A DNA stretch of 28,483 nucleotides, taken from assembly GCA_965651595.1 (NCBI GenBank), contig CBFGTA010000016.1, forward strand, positions 1 through 28,483. Direction: 5' to 3'. Under the pieces are notes generated by a model. The model saw only the letters and a program-made list of their open reading frames with translations. It had not been told where the DNA came from and did not search any database. Source of the stretch: CBFGTA01 sp965651595. Lineage in GTDB: Bacteria; Actinomycetota; Actinomycetes; S36-B12; UBA10799. How positions within the stretch are numbered: the stretch's first letter is position 1; each line of letters starts with the position of its first letter. The position numbers and the translations under genes were made by a program. This document shows positions 7,874-15,439 of this stretch, in pieces.

Positions 7874-9298
7874 CTAGTACGCAATCGTCATGGGCCGTTG
7901 CCCATCGTCGGTTTCTTCGAACGGATCTTTCACTTCGTCGGGCGGACCGATCAGGACAGCCCTACGAATGAGGCCCACTTCGATGACAGCAAGCACCCCA
8001 TACAAGACGGTGAACACGATGAGACTGGTGGCCACGATGGCGGTAGTCGACGTCGGCGACACACCGTCTTCGGTTCGCATCAGCCCGAATACGACCCACG
8101 GTTGGCGACCCATCTCGGTGAAGATCCAGCCGAAGCTGTTGGCGAGCAGTGGCAAGAAGGGAACGGTCAGGGCGAGGCGCGGGAACCACTTCGAGGTAGG
8201 AGTTCTGCCCCGGCGGAAACACCACATGGCGTACAGGGCCCACACGGCGGCCAGCATCCCCACACCAATCATGAGCCGGAACGACCAGTAAGCGACGGGA
8301 ATGTTCGGCTTGTAGTCACCGGGGCCAAACTCTTGTTCGTACTGGGCCTGCAAGTTGTTGATGCCCTGCACCTGCCCGTCCCACGTATGGGTGGCCAGCA
8401 AGGACAAGCCGTGAGGAATGTCGAGGCTAAACAGCGGTTCGCTGCCGTCGAGTGTTCCGATGGTCAGGATGCTGAAGGGAGCCGGAGCGGCGGTCTCATA
8501 GAGTGCCTCGGCTGCGGCCATCTTCATGGGCTGAACTTCAACCATCTTGGTCGCCTGAGAATCGCCGGTGAAGCCCACGAGTACGGCACCCACCAGGACG
8601 GTCCCGATACCGAATTTGGCCGTGGCGCGCGACATTTCAACTGATCGGCCCTTGAACAGCAGCCACGCAGAAATTCCGGCAACCAGTGCTCCGGCCGTCA
8701 GGATGCACGCGGATATGACGTGGGCGAACGTGATGTAGGCGAGCGGTTGACCCAGGACAGCGAAGAAGTCCGTCAACTCGGCACGATTGGTTTCCGGGTT
8801 GAGGATGTAGGCGACTGGATGCTGCATGAACGAGTTGGCCGCCAAAATGAAATATGCCGACAAGAGTGTGCCGAAGGCGGCCGCCCAGATGGTCGCGAGG
8901 TGAATGCCCTTGGGTAAGCGGTTCCATCCGAAGATCCAGAGGCCTAGGAACGTCGACTCCAGGAAGAACGCGGCCAGGCCCTCAACCGCCAAGGGGGCGC
9001 CGAAAATGTCGCCCACGAACCGCGAAAAGTCCGACCAGTTCATCCCGAACTGGAACTCCTGCACGATGCCTGTGACGACACCCATCGCGAAGTTGATGAG
9101 GAAGATCTTGCCGAAGAACTTGGTCGCCCGTAACCACTTCTCGTTGCCGGTTCGCACCCAGGCGGTCTGCATGATCGCGACCATGAAACCCATGCCGATT
9201 GTGATCGGCACGAACAGGAAGTGGTAGACGGTCGTCACGCCGAACTGGAGGCGGGACAAGTCGAGTACATCGAGCGCGAGCAGATCGAACGGATGCAT
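7874..9298 (-). CDS. cydA: Cytochrome bd oxidase subunit I
   Basis: 474 residues. The catalytic positions known from E. coli are recognisable: H26 (E. coli H19, in YHFLF), E106 and E114 (E99/E107, in EGLAAFFLESTF), H193 (H186) and M343 (M393, in FRLMIG). The quinol-site pair K259/E264 is present in VQPMKMAAAEALYE. The segment between this site and FRLM is short, so this is a short-Q-loop CydA, as usual in actinobacteria and unlike E. coli. GRQPW is present. It is the first gene of cydABDC, divergent from dosR. No clear Shine-Dalgarno sequence precedes ATG 9298, but homology begins right after it. A DosR-box-like palindrome lies 80 nt upstream. Confidence 0.95.
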   Translation of the reverse strand: MHPFDLLALDVLDLSRLQFGVTTVYHFLFVPITIGMGFMVAIMQTAWVRTGNEKWLRATKFFGKIFLINFAMGVVTGIVQEFQFGMNWSDFSRFVGDIFGAPLAVEGLAAFFLESTFLGLWIFGWNRLPKGIHLATIWAAAFGTLLSAYFILAANSFMQHPVAYILNPETNRAELTDFFAVLGQPLAYITFAHVISACILTAGALVAGISAWLLFKGRSVEMSRATAKFGIGTVLVGAVLVGFTGDSQATKMVEVQPMKMAAAEALYETAAPAPFSILTIGTLDGSEPLFSLDIPHGLSLLATHTWDGQVQGINNLQAQYEQEFGPGDYKPNIPVAYWSFRLMIGVGMLAAVWALYAMWCFRRGRTPTSKWFPRLALTVPFLPLLANSFGWIFTEMGRQPWVVFGLMRTEDGVSPTSTTAIVATSLIVFTVLYGVLAVIEVGLIRRAVLIGPPDEVKDPFEETDDGQRPMTIAY

Positions 9299-9375
9299 GT
9301 GATTCAGAGTGCCGGATCGACCTGCCGTCGTCTCGCGCTGAGCGGCCCCTCGGCCTCAATCCAAGGACCTAATTT

Positions 9376-9393
9376 CACGGGACTTTTGTCCCG
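9376..9393. promoter_or_regulatory. DosR-box-like palindrome between cydA and dosR
   Basis: CACGGGACTTTTGTCCCG contains GGGAC-TTTT-GTCCC (9379-9392), matching the known DosR core GGGACTWWAGTCCC at 13 of 14 positions. It sits 80 nt upstream of cydA and 86 nt upstream of the chosen dosR start, so it could serve either promoter or both. Only one base differs over 18 from the site at 2427-2444 read on the other strand. DosR activates by binding near the -35 region, but no convincing -10 hexamer was identified. Binding is inferred. Confidence 0.65.
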
Positions 9394-9397
9394 ATGT

Positions 9398-9411
9398 GGG
9401 TCAAAGTACCC
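9398..9411. promoter_or_regulatory. Possible secondary, weaker DosR half-matching site
   Basis: GGGTCAAAGTACCC keeps 7 of the 10 conserved arm bases of GGGAC-N4-GTCCC. Its centre is 19 nt from the centre of the strong site. Tandem strong and weak boxes are common at DosR promoters, but a 7/10 match alone could be chance in GC-rich DNA. Confidence 0.3.
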
Positions 9412-9478
9412 CCTGCGGGAGTGGTTCGGCAACGCGCAAGTCTAGGTGATCGGGGCGCAGGTGCCGTACGGTGGGAAT

Positions 9479-10141
9479 GTGGCTGAAGACGTGCAAACCA
9501 AGATTCGTGTATTCCTCGTGGATGACCACGAGGTGGTTCGGCGAGGCATCGGCGACCTGCTCGAAGTCGACGACGACGTGACGATCGTGGGCGAAGCTGC
9601 CACCGTCGCTCAGGCGCTCACTCGGATCCCGGTTGTTCGTCCAGACGTAGCCGTCTTGGATGTCAACCTTCCCGACGGCAACGGCGTTGAAATTTGCCGC
9701 GAGCTGCGAAGCACTATGCCCGAACTCAAGTGCCTCATGTTGACGTCCTTCGTCGATGACGAGGCCCTGCTCGACGCAATCGTGGCCGGTGCCAGCGGAT
9801 TCGTGCTGAAGCAGATTCGCGGCCACGACCTGCTCACCGCCGTGCGAACGGTTGCCGCGGGCGGTTCGCTGCTCGATCCGGACGCTACTGCTCGGGTGAT
9901 GCAACGAATCCGGGCCGAAGCCACCGTCGAAGACCCGTTCAGCTCCCTCACCGAACAGGAACGCAAGATTCTGACCTTGATCGGAGAGGGGCTCACCAAT
10001 CGACAGATCGGGCAGGAACTATTCCTGGCCGAGAAGACTGTCAAGAACTACGTGTCGTCAATCCTGGCCAAGTTGGGACTGCAACGGCGAACCCAGGCGG
10101 CAGTGATGGCGGTTCGCTCCACCCAAGCATCTGCCTCCTGA
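9479..10141 (+). CDS. dosR: DosR/DevR-type NarL-family response regulator
   Basis: 220 residues from GTG 9479, chosen because the receiver domain begins just after it; GTG 9446 would add 11 residues. The receiver domain (about 8-125) has acidic pocket D15/D16, phospho-acceptor D61 in VLDVNLPDGNG, T89 and K111. The LuxR/GerE helix-turn-helix covers about 157-210. From memory, the match to M. tuberculosis DosR is strong along the whole length (VFLVDDHEVVRRG, RPDVAVLDV, AEKTVKNYVS, RRTQAAV). The recognition-helix residues corresponding to Mtb K179, K182 and N183 are kept (K186, K189, N190). DosR controls the hypoxia/NO/CO dormancy response. No partner sensor kinase (DosS/DosT type) lies in the window. 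It is transcribed divergently from cydA, and the shared DosR-like box suggests autoregulation. Confidence 0.85.
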   Translation: MAEDVQTKIRVFLVDDHEVVRRGIGDLLEVDDDVTIVGEAATVAQALTRIPVVRPDVAVLDVNLPDGNGVEICRELRSTMPELKCLMLTSFVDDEALLDAIVAGASGFVLKQIRGHDLLTAVRTVAAGGSLLDPDATARVMQRIRAEATVEDPFSSLTEQERKILTLIGEGLTNRQIGQELFLAEKTVKNYVSSILAKLGLQRRTQAAVMAVRSTQASAS

Positions 10142-10157
10142 TCACGCACCAATCCGC

Positions 10158-10187
10158 CCGGATGCACTCAAATTCAATGAGATCCGG
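10158..10187 (+). terminator. Possible terminator hairpin after dosR
   Basis: CCGGAT (10158-10163) pairs with ATCCGG (10182-10187). A further CTCA/TGAG pair lies inside after a 3-nt bulge, leaving a 7-nt loop. It begins 17 nt after the dosR stop. There is no T-run. Confidence 0.35.
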
Positions 10188-10326
10188 TCACCCATGCGCG
10201 TTTGTCGGGTGACATCGGCCACAAGTTCCGCCACCATAGGGGCAGAGGTATTCGTCAAGGGTCAACTGACCGCTCGCTGGGGCTGCACGGGCAGCACCTA
10301 TTGAGCGACCAGATGTGGAGGTCAAC

Positions 10327-10755
10327 ATGAAGGTGTCCAACATTCTGAAGAACAAGGGTGATTTTGTCGCCACTGTTGCCCCGAGCGATCCGGTGACTGC
10401 GCTGCTTGCCACCCTGGCCGAACATTCGATTGGCGCGGTAGTGGTCAGTGCTGACGGCGCCACGATCGCTGGCATCGCCTCTGAGCGCGACGTCGTGCGG
10501 GCTCTCCAAGCGAACGGCCCCAGCATCCTTGATGGCCCCGTGTCGGCAATCATGACCGCCTTGCATGCCACCTGCGAGCCGGGCACCACTGTCGATCAGC
10601 TGATGGAACAGATGACCAACGAACGAGTCCGGCACATTCCGGTACTCGACGATGGCGCCATGGTGGGAATCGTCAGCATCGGAGACGTCGTCAAGGCCCG
10701 CATGGACCAGCTCATCGAGGAGCATAAGTCGCTTGTCAACTACATCACCAGCTGA
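10327..10755 (+). CDS. Two-CBS-domain protein
   Basis: 142 residues, essentially a single Bateman module. The first CBS motif spans about residues 8-62 (SIGAVVVSADGATIAGIASERDVVRAL) and the second about 72-128 (RVRHIPVLDDGAMVGIVSIGDVVKA). CBS pairs bind adenosyl ligands (AMP, ATP, SAM) or NAD-type molecules and usually regulate a partner. ATG 10327 is preceded by GGAGG with 5-nt spacing. It lies 185 nt downstream of dosR on the same strand, so it may have its own promoter or share transcription. Hrp1 (Rv2626c) of the Mtb DosR regulon is a CBS-pair protein of the same size. The sequence here is more like generic actinobacterial CBS proteins, so orthology is not claimed. Confidence 0.85.
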   Translation: MKVSNILKNKGDFVATVAPSDPVTALLATLAEHSIGAVVVSADGATIAGIASERDVVRALQANGPSILDGPVSAIMTALHATCEPGTTVDQLMEQMTNERVRHIPVLDDGAMVGIVSIGDVVKARMDQLIEEHKSLVNYITS

Positions 10756-10758
10756 CTG

Positions 10759-10788
10759 AGGGCCCACGGGCAGTCAAGAGGAGGCCCT
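10759..10788. terminator. Weak inverted repeat between convergent genes
   Basis: AGGGCC (10759-10764) and GGCCCT (10783-10788) flank an 18-nt loop. They lie between the CBS-protein stop and the stop of the convergent phosphatase gene. The short stem and long loop make the call tentative. Confidence 0.25.
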
Positions 10789-11548
10789 AACGGTCGTCGC
10801 CGATGGCCTCTTCGACGAGGCTGCGGGCGTTGTACTCCACGAGCCGCCATTCGGGTTGTTCAGGCACGTCCGGGAACTGTTGACGCAACTCGTCGACGGA
10901 GCGACCGCCCGGCAGGGGCAGGCCGCGGGTCTCCGTCAGCACACACCATCGCGCGTTAGACAGTACGCCGAGCATCCCCCAGTATGCGACGGGCAAGCCC
11001 AGCATGGATCCAATAGCGGCTCGGGCGGAACCTCCATGGGTGACGACAACGATAGTGCCGCCAGCCGCGATGGGAGCGCTGTGCTCTTCGATGGCGGCGA
11101 GCATGCGCGCGGCAACAACGGATCGCGGTTCTCCCCCTCCGGGCGCCAAGTCCGAACCTGCGGCCCACGCTGAAAGCTCCGGACCATGACGCTGTTCGAG
11201 GACCTCGCGGTCCAGCCCTTCCCAGTTGCCTGCGGCTGTTTCACGCAGTCGACGATCCAGCACCACGGGAAGATTCACTTCTTGCGCCAAGGCATCGGCC
11301 GTCTGGCGGGCCCGCTGAAGATCGCTGGAAACGATGGCGTCTGGATCGAGTTGAGCGAGCACTGCCGCAGCGAGTTCGGCCTGCCGTTCACCTACCTCGT
11401 CAAGAGGGACGTCACTTTGGCCTTGGAAGCGACGCCGGGCATTCCAGTCGGTTTGTCCGTGACGCCACAGGACGACCGTCCGGCCGTTCAGGGGGTCACC
11501 TGCGCAGCATTTGCCGCCGACAGCGACAATTGGGGGCAGTCCCCCCAC
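10787..11548 (-). CDS. Histidine phosphatase (phosphoglycerate-mutase-like) family protein
   Basis: 253 residues if started at GTG 11548. The catalytic RHG motif is in VVLWRHGQTDWNARRRFQGQ, the ERQAELAA helix follows, then SSDLQRARQTA, and the second catalytic histidine is in VVVTHGGSARAA. This is the branch-1 histidine phosphatase fold; members include cofactor-dependent phosphoglycerate mutases and broad-specificity phosphatases. The substrate cannot be told from sequence. Its position right after rsfS is typical of actinobacteria. GTG 11548 has GGAG 5 nt upstream but overlaps rsfS by 61 bp and adds about 20 residues not expected of the fold. A rare CTG at 11491 (CTGA overlap with the rsfS stop, AGGTGA upstream) would give 234 residues starting just before the RHG strand. 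Confidence 0.85.
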   Translation of the reverse strand: MGGLPPIVAVGGKCCAGDPLNGRTVVLWRHGQTDWNARRRFQGQSDVPLDEVGERQAELAAAVLAQLDPDAIVSSDLQRARQTADALAQEVNLPVVLDRRLRETAAGNWEGLDREVLEQRHGPELSAWAAGSDLAPGGGEPRSVVAARMLAAIEEHSAPIAAGGTIVVVTHGGSARAAIGSMLGLPVAYWGMLGVLSNARWCVLTETRGLPLPGGRSVDELRQQFPDVPEQPEWRLVEYNARSLVEEAIGDDR

Positions 11549-11868
11549 AGCCGCTCCAATCGGTACGTCTCACGAGTGTGAGGCTGTTGTACATGGACGA
11601 CGATCTCGGGGTAGTCGAGCAATACCCACTCGCCCAGGGTTTCGCCCTCCCGATGGAGCGGCTTAGTGCCCGCATCCTGGAGGCTGTCCATGATGTGGTC
11701 GACGATTGCTTGGACCTGGCGGGCCGTCTTGCCCGTGCAGACGAGAAAGACGTCCGACAGTGCGAGGTGGCTCGACACGTCGACGGCTACGATGTCTTCG
11801 GCGTGCTTGTCCGCTGCAGCGGCCGCGGCGATGGCGGCCTGCTCGCGGGCGTTGTCACTAGCAGACAT
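11488..11868 (-). CDS. rsfS: Ribosomal silencing factor RsfS
   Basis: 126 residues from ATG 11868, which has GGGAG at suitable spacing; a longer TTG start at 11880 is less likely. The RsfS/DUF143 core is clear: DIVAVDVSSHLALSDVFLVC, TARQVQAIVDHIMDSL and GEWVLLDYPEIVVHVQQPHTR, with the YRLERLWGDCP ending. RsfS binds ribosomal protein L14 on the large subunit and blocks subunit joining when nutrients are scarce. The nadD-LCP-rsfS order is conserved among actinobacteria. The stop lies inside the start region of the phosphatase gene. Confidence 0.93.
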   Translation of the reverse strand: MSASDNAREQAAIAAAAAADKHAEDIVAVDVSSHLALSDVFLVCTGKTARQVQAIVDHIMDSLQDAGTKPLHREGETLGEWVLLDYPEIVVHVQQPHTRETYRLERLWGDCPQLSLSAANAAQVTP

Positions 11869-11951
11869 GCACACTCCCAATTCGGACTCTGGACAGGTCG
11901 ACTACTGCCCCTGCCAGCAGTGTACTGCCGATTCGTTGGCGGTACCCGGTC

Positions 11952-13244
11952 CTACTGGGCCGGAGTCGCAGTGGGCAGCGTCGGGGTCGGACTCGCCGTG
12001 CCCGTCGGGGTGCCGGTCGGGCTCGGATTGTTGGGCGCGACTATCACCGCAGCCTGAACACCGGCAGCAGAAGACTTGTCCACTACCACGGCTGATTCAG
12101 GAAGACCGAGGGCGGCGGCAATGGGCAAGCCGTAGGATTCGCGGTCGGCGACGCTACTGACCCGCACCTGGGAGGCACTCTGTTGAGGGACCGGGCCGCC
12201 CCACACAAACGAGAAGCCGGCTCCGAACAATGAATCGCGGACACTCGCGACGACATCGTTGGGCACTCCTGCTGCTAGGACCCGCACTCGTGGCAGCGCC
12301 CCGTTCTCGCCGGGGATGCGCAGCGCGAGTCTGAACTGTTGGCGCATGAGTCGCGCAACCTCCACCGGGTCAGTGCGGTAGATGGCGTAGTACGCGTCGG
12401 GGAGCAGTGATTGCGGGCTCCTGCCGCCTGCAGACTCGCCCGATGGCGTCGGTCGCACGGTTGCAACGAAGCGGGCAGGCAACACATCCTCGGATTCGCC
12501 ACGCGCAGCAGCGGCGGTTTGATACTGCAGCAGAATCCGTGCGATCTCGTCGAAACTGCCGAGGGTGCGCGCGAGTGCGCCCAGCGATCCGAGAATCGAC
12601 CGCACGCGGTCAGGGTTGCCCGGCAACTGCAAGATGACATGCTCTAACACCTGGTGAAAGCGTTCCATCCTTTCGAGCTGGGTCTCGTTGGGCGTCAAAG
12701 TGAGCGCGTACCGAGCCGCGGTCGGTCCGAACATGTGGCGCAGACCGGGGCGAGCGACGACGGTGCGCTGACCGGTGCTTGGGTCAATCGCCACGATCCG
12801 CCGGGGGACGTCGACGCTGACCCCACCAACCGAGTCAACGAGTCCTGCAAAGGCTAAGCGGTCCATCACCAGGACGGTGTCGACCCATACCCCTAACTGC
12901 ATGCCCACTTGTTCAGCGATCGTCTCGGGCCTCCAACCGCCCTCCATGGCCAGAGTCACGGTGCCGGATTCAGCGATGTCCATCGACAGTCCCGGTTGGA
13001 GATCGACCCAGGAACCGGTGGGATTAACGTTGTGGGCTCCCAACAGAACAGCTCCGGCGATGGCTCCTGTGTCATCGCGAGCCGCGATCAACGCCGTGGA
13101 CTCAACGGTTTCCAGAGCTGGGGAGTCGTCAGGAGTGGGGACGACCTCGGGGGCCGGTAGGGCGCGCACCAGAATCGCAACGACGATGAGGATCCCTGCC
13201 AGGGCCAACCCGCCGATCCCCACGAGCAATCTCCGGCTCATCAT
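11952..13244 (-). CDS. LCP-domain protein with LytR_C domain, apparently degenerate
   Basis: 430 residues from ATG 13244 (GAGGTG upstream); GTG 13256 is an alternative. It has a short basic N-terminus, one membrane helix (LLVGIGGLALAGILIVVAIL), a divergent LytR-CpsA-Psr domain (about 60-230), a LytR_C domain (about 320-400, LPRVRVLAAGVPNDVVASVRDSLFGAGF) and a Pro/Thr-rich tail. LCP enzymes attach wall glycopolymers to peptidoglycan using conserved Asp and Arg residues. Here the region that normally reads like YvRsR is YALTLTPNETQLERMER, so at least one key arginine seems missing. It may be a non-enzymatic relative. It sits between nadD and rsfS, where actinobacteria usually carry such a protein. 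Confidence 0.75.
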   Translation of the reverse strand: MMSRRLLVGIGGLALAGILIVVAILVRALPAPEVVPTPDDSPALETVESTALIAARDDTGAIAGAVLLGAHNVNPTGSWVDLQPGLSMDIAESGTVTLAMEGGWRPETIAEQVGMQLGVWVDTVLVMDRLAFAGLVDSVGGVSVDVPRRIVAIDPSTGQRTVVARPGLRHMFGPTAARYALTLTPNETQLERMERFHQVLEHVILQLPGNPDRVRSILGSLGALARTLGSFDEIARILLQYQTAAAARGESEDVLPARFVATVRPTPSGESAGGRSPQSLLPDAYYAIYRTDPVEVARLMRQQFRLALRIPGENGALPRVRVLAAGVPNDVVASVRDSLFGAGFSFVWGGPVPQQSASQVRVSSVADRESYGLPIAAALGLPESAVVVDKSSAAGVQAAVIVAPNNPSPTGTPTGTASPTPTLPTATPAQ

Positions 13245-13286
13245 CGATACGGACACCTCGCATTATGGGGCCCCAGGGCCCGACTC

Positions 13287-13904
13287 TTAGCCACTCGTTT
13301 CGGCAGACGGTGATAGACGCGGATAGACGTCTTGTGCGTGAATATACGCTGCGACGGCTTCGGGCACGTACGCGCGGATGTCATTTCCGGCCGCCAATGC
13401 TGCGCGAATGCGCGATGACGATATGTCGGGAGCATCGACGTCGAGGATCCTCTCAACCAGCGGCAGTCCGGCGGCAGGCGGCTCGGCGCCGGACCGCCGA
13501 ACCGCGACGACCCTGACGTAGTCGGCCAGAGCAGTCGCGTCCTTCCAGCCGGGTAGGAGTGCGGCCGCGTCGGTGCCGAGGATGAAGAATATTTGGGCAG
13601 GATGTGGGTGCGCCTCGCGCAGCGCGCGGACAGTGTCGATGGAATAGGTGGGCCCGGGCCGATTCACTTCCTCGCGACTCACGGACACGACCGGATCGTC
13701 ACGGCAGGCGGCTTCGGCCATCGCACATCGGTCGCGAGCTGGTGCGACCACGCGGCCGTGCTTTTGCCACGGGTCGCCCGCGGGCAACAGGTACAAGTGG
13801 TCGAGTTGCAGAACGTCCACGACTCGATGGGCGACGTGGAGGTGGCCTAAGTGGATCGGGTCGAAGGTGCCCCCTAGCACTCCGACCCGGCGTGGCGTGT
13901 TCAC
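13287..13904 (-). CDS. nadD: Nicotinate-nucleotide adenylyltransferase
   Basis: 205 residues, the usual length. The nucleotidyltransferase signature GGTFDPIHLGHL contains the HxGH motif (H18, H21). The second motif ISSSRIR lies near residue 160, and SIDTVRAL and ILGTDAA are typical of NadD. The enzyme transfers AMP from ATP to nicotinate mononucleotide, forming deamido-NAD. The start is GTG 13904, 12 nt after the stop of the preceding small membrane-protein gene. It is the head of the nadD-LCP-rsfS-phosphatase part of the operon. Confidence 0.95.
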   Translation of the reverse strand: MNTPRRVGVLGGTFDPIHLGHLHVAHRVVDVLQLDHLYLLPAGDPWQKHGRVVAPARDRCAMAEAACRDDPVVSVSREEVNRPGPTYSIDTVRALREAHPHPAQIFFILGTDAAALLPGWKDATALADYVRVVAVRRSGAEPPAAGLPLVERILDVDAPDISSSRIRAALAAGNDIRAYVPEAVAAYIHAQDVYPRLSPSAETSG

Positions 13905-13916
13905 ACGCGAGTTCGA

Positions 13917-14117
13917 CTAGCGATCAGCGTTGAGGCGCGTGATGAAGAAGAGGATCAGCAAGAAGGCGGCCAGCACGATTGCCCCGTAGGTCCAGTCGTT
14001 AGCGAAGTACGCAACGTCATACGGAACGGGGTTGCTGAGGCTAGACCCGCCGGGGAATTCTGTCGCACCGGGATCGAGAGCTGCAGATGCTGGCACCATG
14101 ACACTGATAATAGCCAT
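13917..14117 (-). CDS. Small single-pass membrane protein, unknown function
   Basis: 66 residues. The C-terminal half is one hydrophobic helix (YGAIVLAAFLLILFFI) ending in the short basic tail TRLNADR. The N-terminal half is polar with several prolines and glycines. The start is uncertain: ATG 14117 is 15 nt after the proA stop, and a second ATG lies six codons later; neither has a clear ribosome binding site, so coupling to proA is likely. I recall small proteins ending in a helix plus a similar basic tail between proA and nadD in other actinobacteria, but cannot verify that here. No function is assigned. Confidence 0.6.
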   Translation of the reverse strand: MAIISVMVPASAALDPGATEFPGGSSLSNPVPYDVAYFANDWTYGAIVLAAFLLILFFITRLNADR

Positions 14118-14132
14118 ACACGGTCGGGAATG

Positions 14133-15401
14133 TCAGGATCGAACCTGCCCATTCCCGCGGACGATGTACGTGGTAGTGGTCATTTCCGACAGCCCCATGG
14201 GCCCACGAGCATGCATTTTCTGGGTGGAGATGCCAATCTCGGCGCCGAACCCGAATTCTCCCCCGTCAGTGAACCTCGTCGAGGCGTTGATGACGATGGC
14301 TGCCGAATCCACCTGCGCCACGAATCGATCGATCGCGTCGGCATCTCGGGCGATGATCGCTTCGGTGTGGCCGGAGGAGTAGCGACTGATGTGGTCGGTG
14401 GCGGCCTCGACCGAGTCGACGACGGCGGCGGCAATGTCCAGAGAGAGATACTCGGTTGTCCAGTCGTCGTCGCCAGCGGCCACGACGTCAACGCCCACCG
14501 GAGTTCCGGCCTCCCGCCATGGGGCATCCCCATGGATGGTGACTCCGCGGGCATCGAGGGCCTTCACCGCGCGCGGGAGGAACTCGTCGACCACGGCCGC
14601 GTGAACCAATACCGTCTCGGCCGCGTTACAGACGCTGGGCCTTTGAGTCTTGGCGTTGAGGAGAATGTCGAGGGCCTGGTCGAGATCCGCTGAGGCGTCG
14701 ACGTAGATGTGGCAGTTACCTACTCCGGTCTCGATCACCGGAACAGTAGCGTTCATGACGACCGAGTCAATCAGGCCTGCTCCCCCGCGCGGAATAACAA
14801 GATCCACCAGTCCCCGGGCAGTGATGAGGTCGGTGACAGATTGGTGGGAGGTCGAGGGAATCTGGCTGATCGCATCGGCAGGCACATCAGTGTCGGCGAG
14901 CGCCTCACGCATGACCGCTACTAGTGTGCCGTTGGATTCAGCTGCCGATGAGGACCCGCGCAGCAGAACCGCGTTCCCACTCTTGAGGGCCAGGACGGCC
15001 GCGTCGACCGTAACGTTCGGTCGCGCCTCGTAGATCATCCCAATGACGCCAAATGGAACCCGCACCTGGCGGAGGTCGAGCCCATTAGGAAGTCGGTAAC
15101 CGCGCACGATCTCGCCAACCGGGTCAGGCAAGGCCACGACTACATCAACTGCATCAGCTATCGCGACGATGCGTTCTGGGGTCAAGGACAGCCTGTCAAT
15201 GATTGACTCGCTGGTTCCGGCTTGCCGGGCCCGCTCGACATCGACGACGTTGGCGGCCACGATGCGTGCGATTGTGGCCGGGTCACGCAAGTACGTCGCG
15301 ACGGCACGAAGTGCGCCGTCCTTCTGAGCGCGGGTCAGCGAGCGCAGGGTCCGGGCCGCTTGGCGAGCGCTGCGGGCGGCACTGGTCACAGAGTTGGTCA
15401 C
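14133..15401 (-). CDS. proA: Gamma-glutamyl phosphate reductase
   Basis: 422 residues, the normal length. Motifs of the aldehyde-dehydrogenase-like fold are present: VPFGVIGMIYEARPNVTVDA, VLLRGSSSAAESN, VIETGVGNCHIYVD and the catalytic cysteine in QRPSVCNAAET (C258). ProA reduces gamma-glutamyl phosphate with NADPH to glutamate semialdehyde, the second step of proline synthesis. It starts at a GTG, 38 nt after the proB stop. The downstream genes are the small membrane protein and nadD. Confidence 0.95.
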   Translation of the reverse strand: MTNSVTSAARSARQAARTLRSLTRAQKDGALRAVATYLRDPATIARIVAANVVDVERARQAGTSESIIDRLSLTPERIVAIADAVDVVVALPDPVGEIVRGYRLPNGLDLRQVRVPFGVIGMIYEARPNVTVDAAVLALKSGNAVLLRGSSSAAESNGTLVAVMREALADTDVPADAISQIPSTSHQSVTDLITARGLVDLVIPRGGAGLIDSVVMNATVPVIETGVGNCHIYVDASADLDQALDILLNAKTQRPSVCNAAETVLVHAAVVDEFLPRAVKALDARGVTIHGDAPWREAGTPVGVDVVAAGDDDWTTEYLSLDIAAAVVDSVEAATDHISRYSSGHTEAIIARDADAIDRFVAQVDSAAIVINASTRFTDGGEFGFGAEIGISTQKMHARGPMGLSEMTTTTYIVRGNGQVRS

Positions 15402-15439
15402 GCCCCCAGACTACCTGGCCTGCAGTCCAGGTAGGGCGT

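Noticed and set aside
10209..10222. Possible DosR box upstream of the CBS gene (GTGACATCGGCCAC)
   Set aside because: Only 7 of 10 arm bases match and the two arms are not complementary. Matches of this quality are expected by chance in GC-rich DNA.
11526..11548. G-run/C-run palindrome that looked like another DosR-type site
   Set aside because: The arms are simple G and C runs separated by CA, without the GGGAC-N4-GTCCC spacing, and it lies inside coding sequence.
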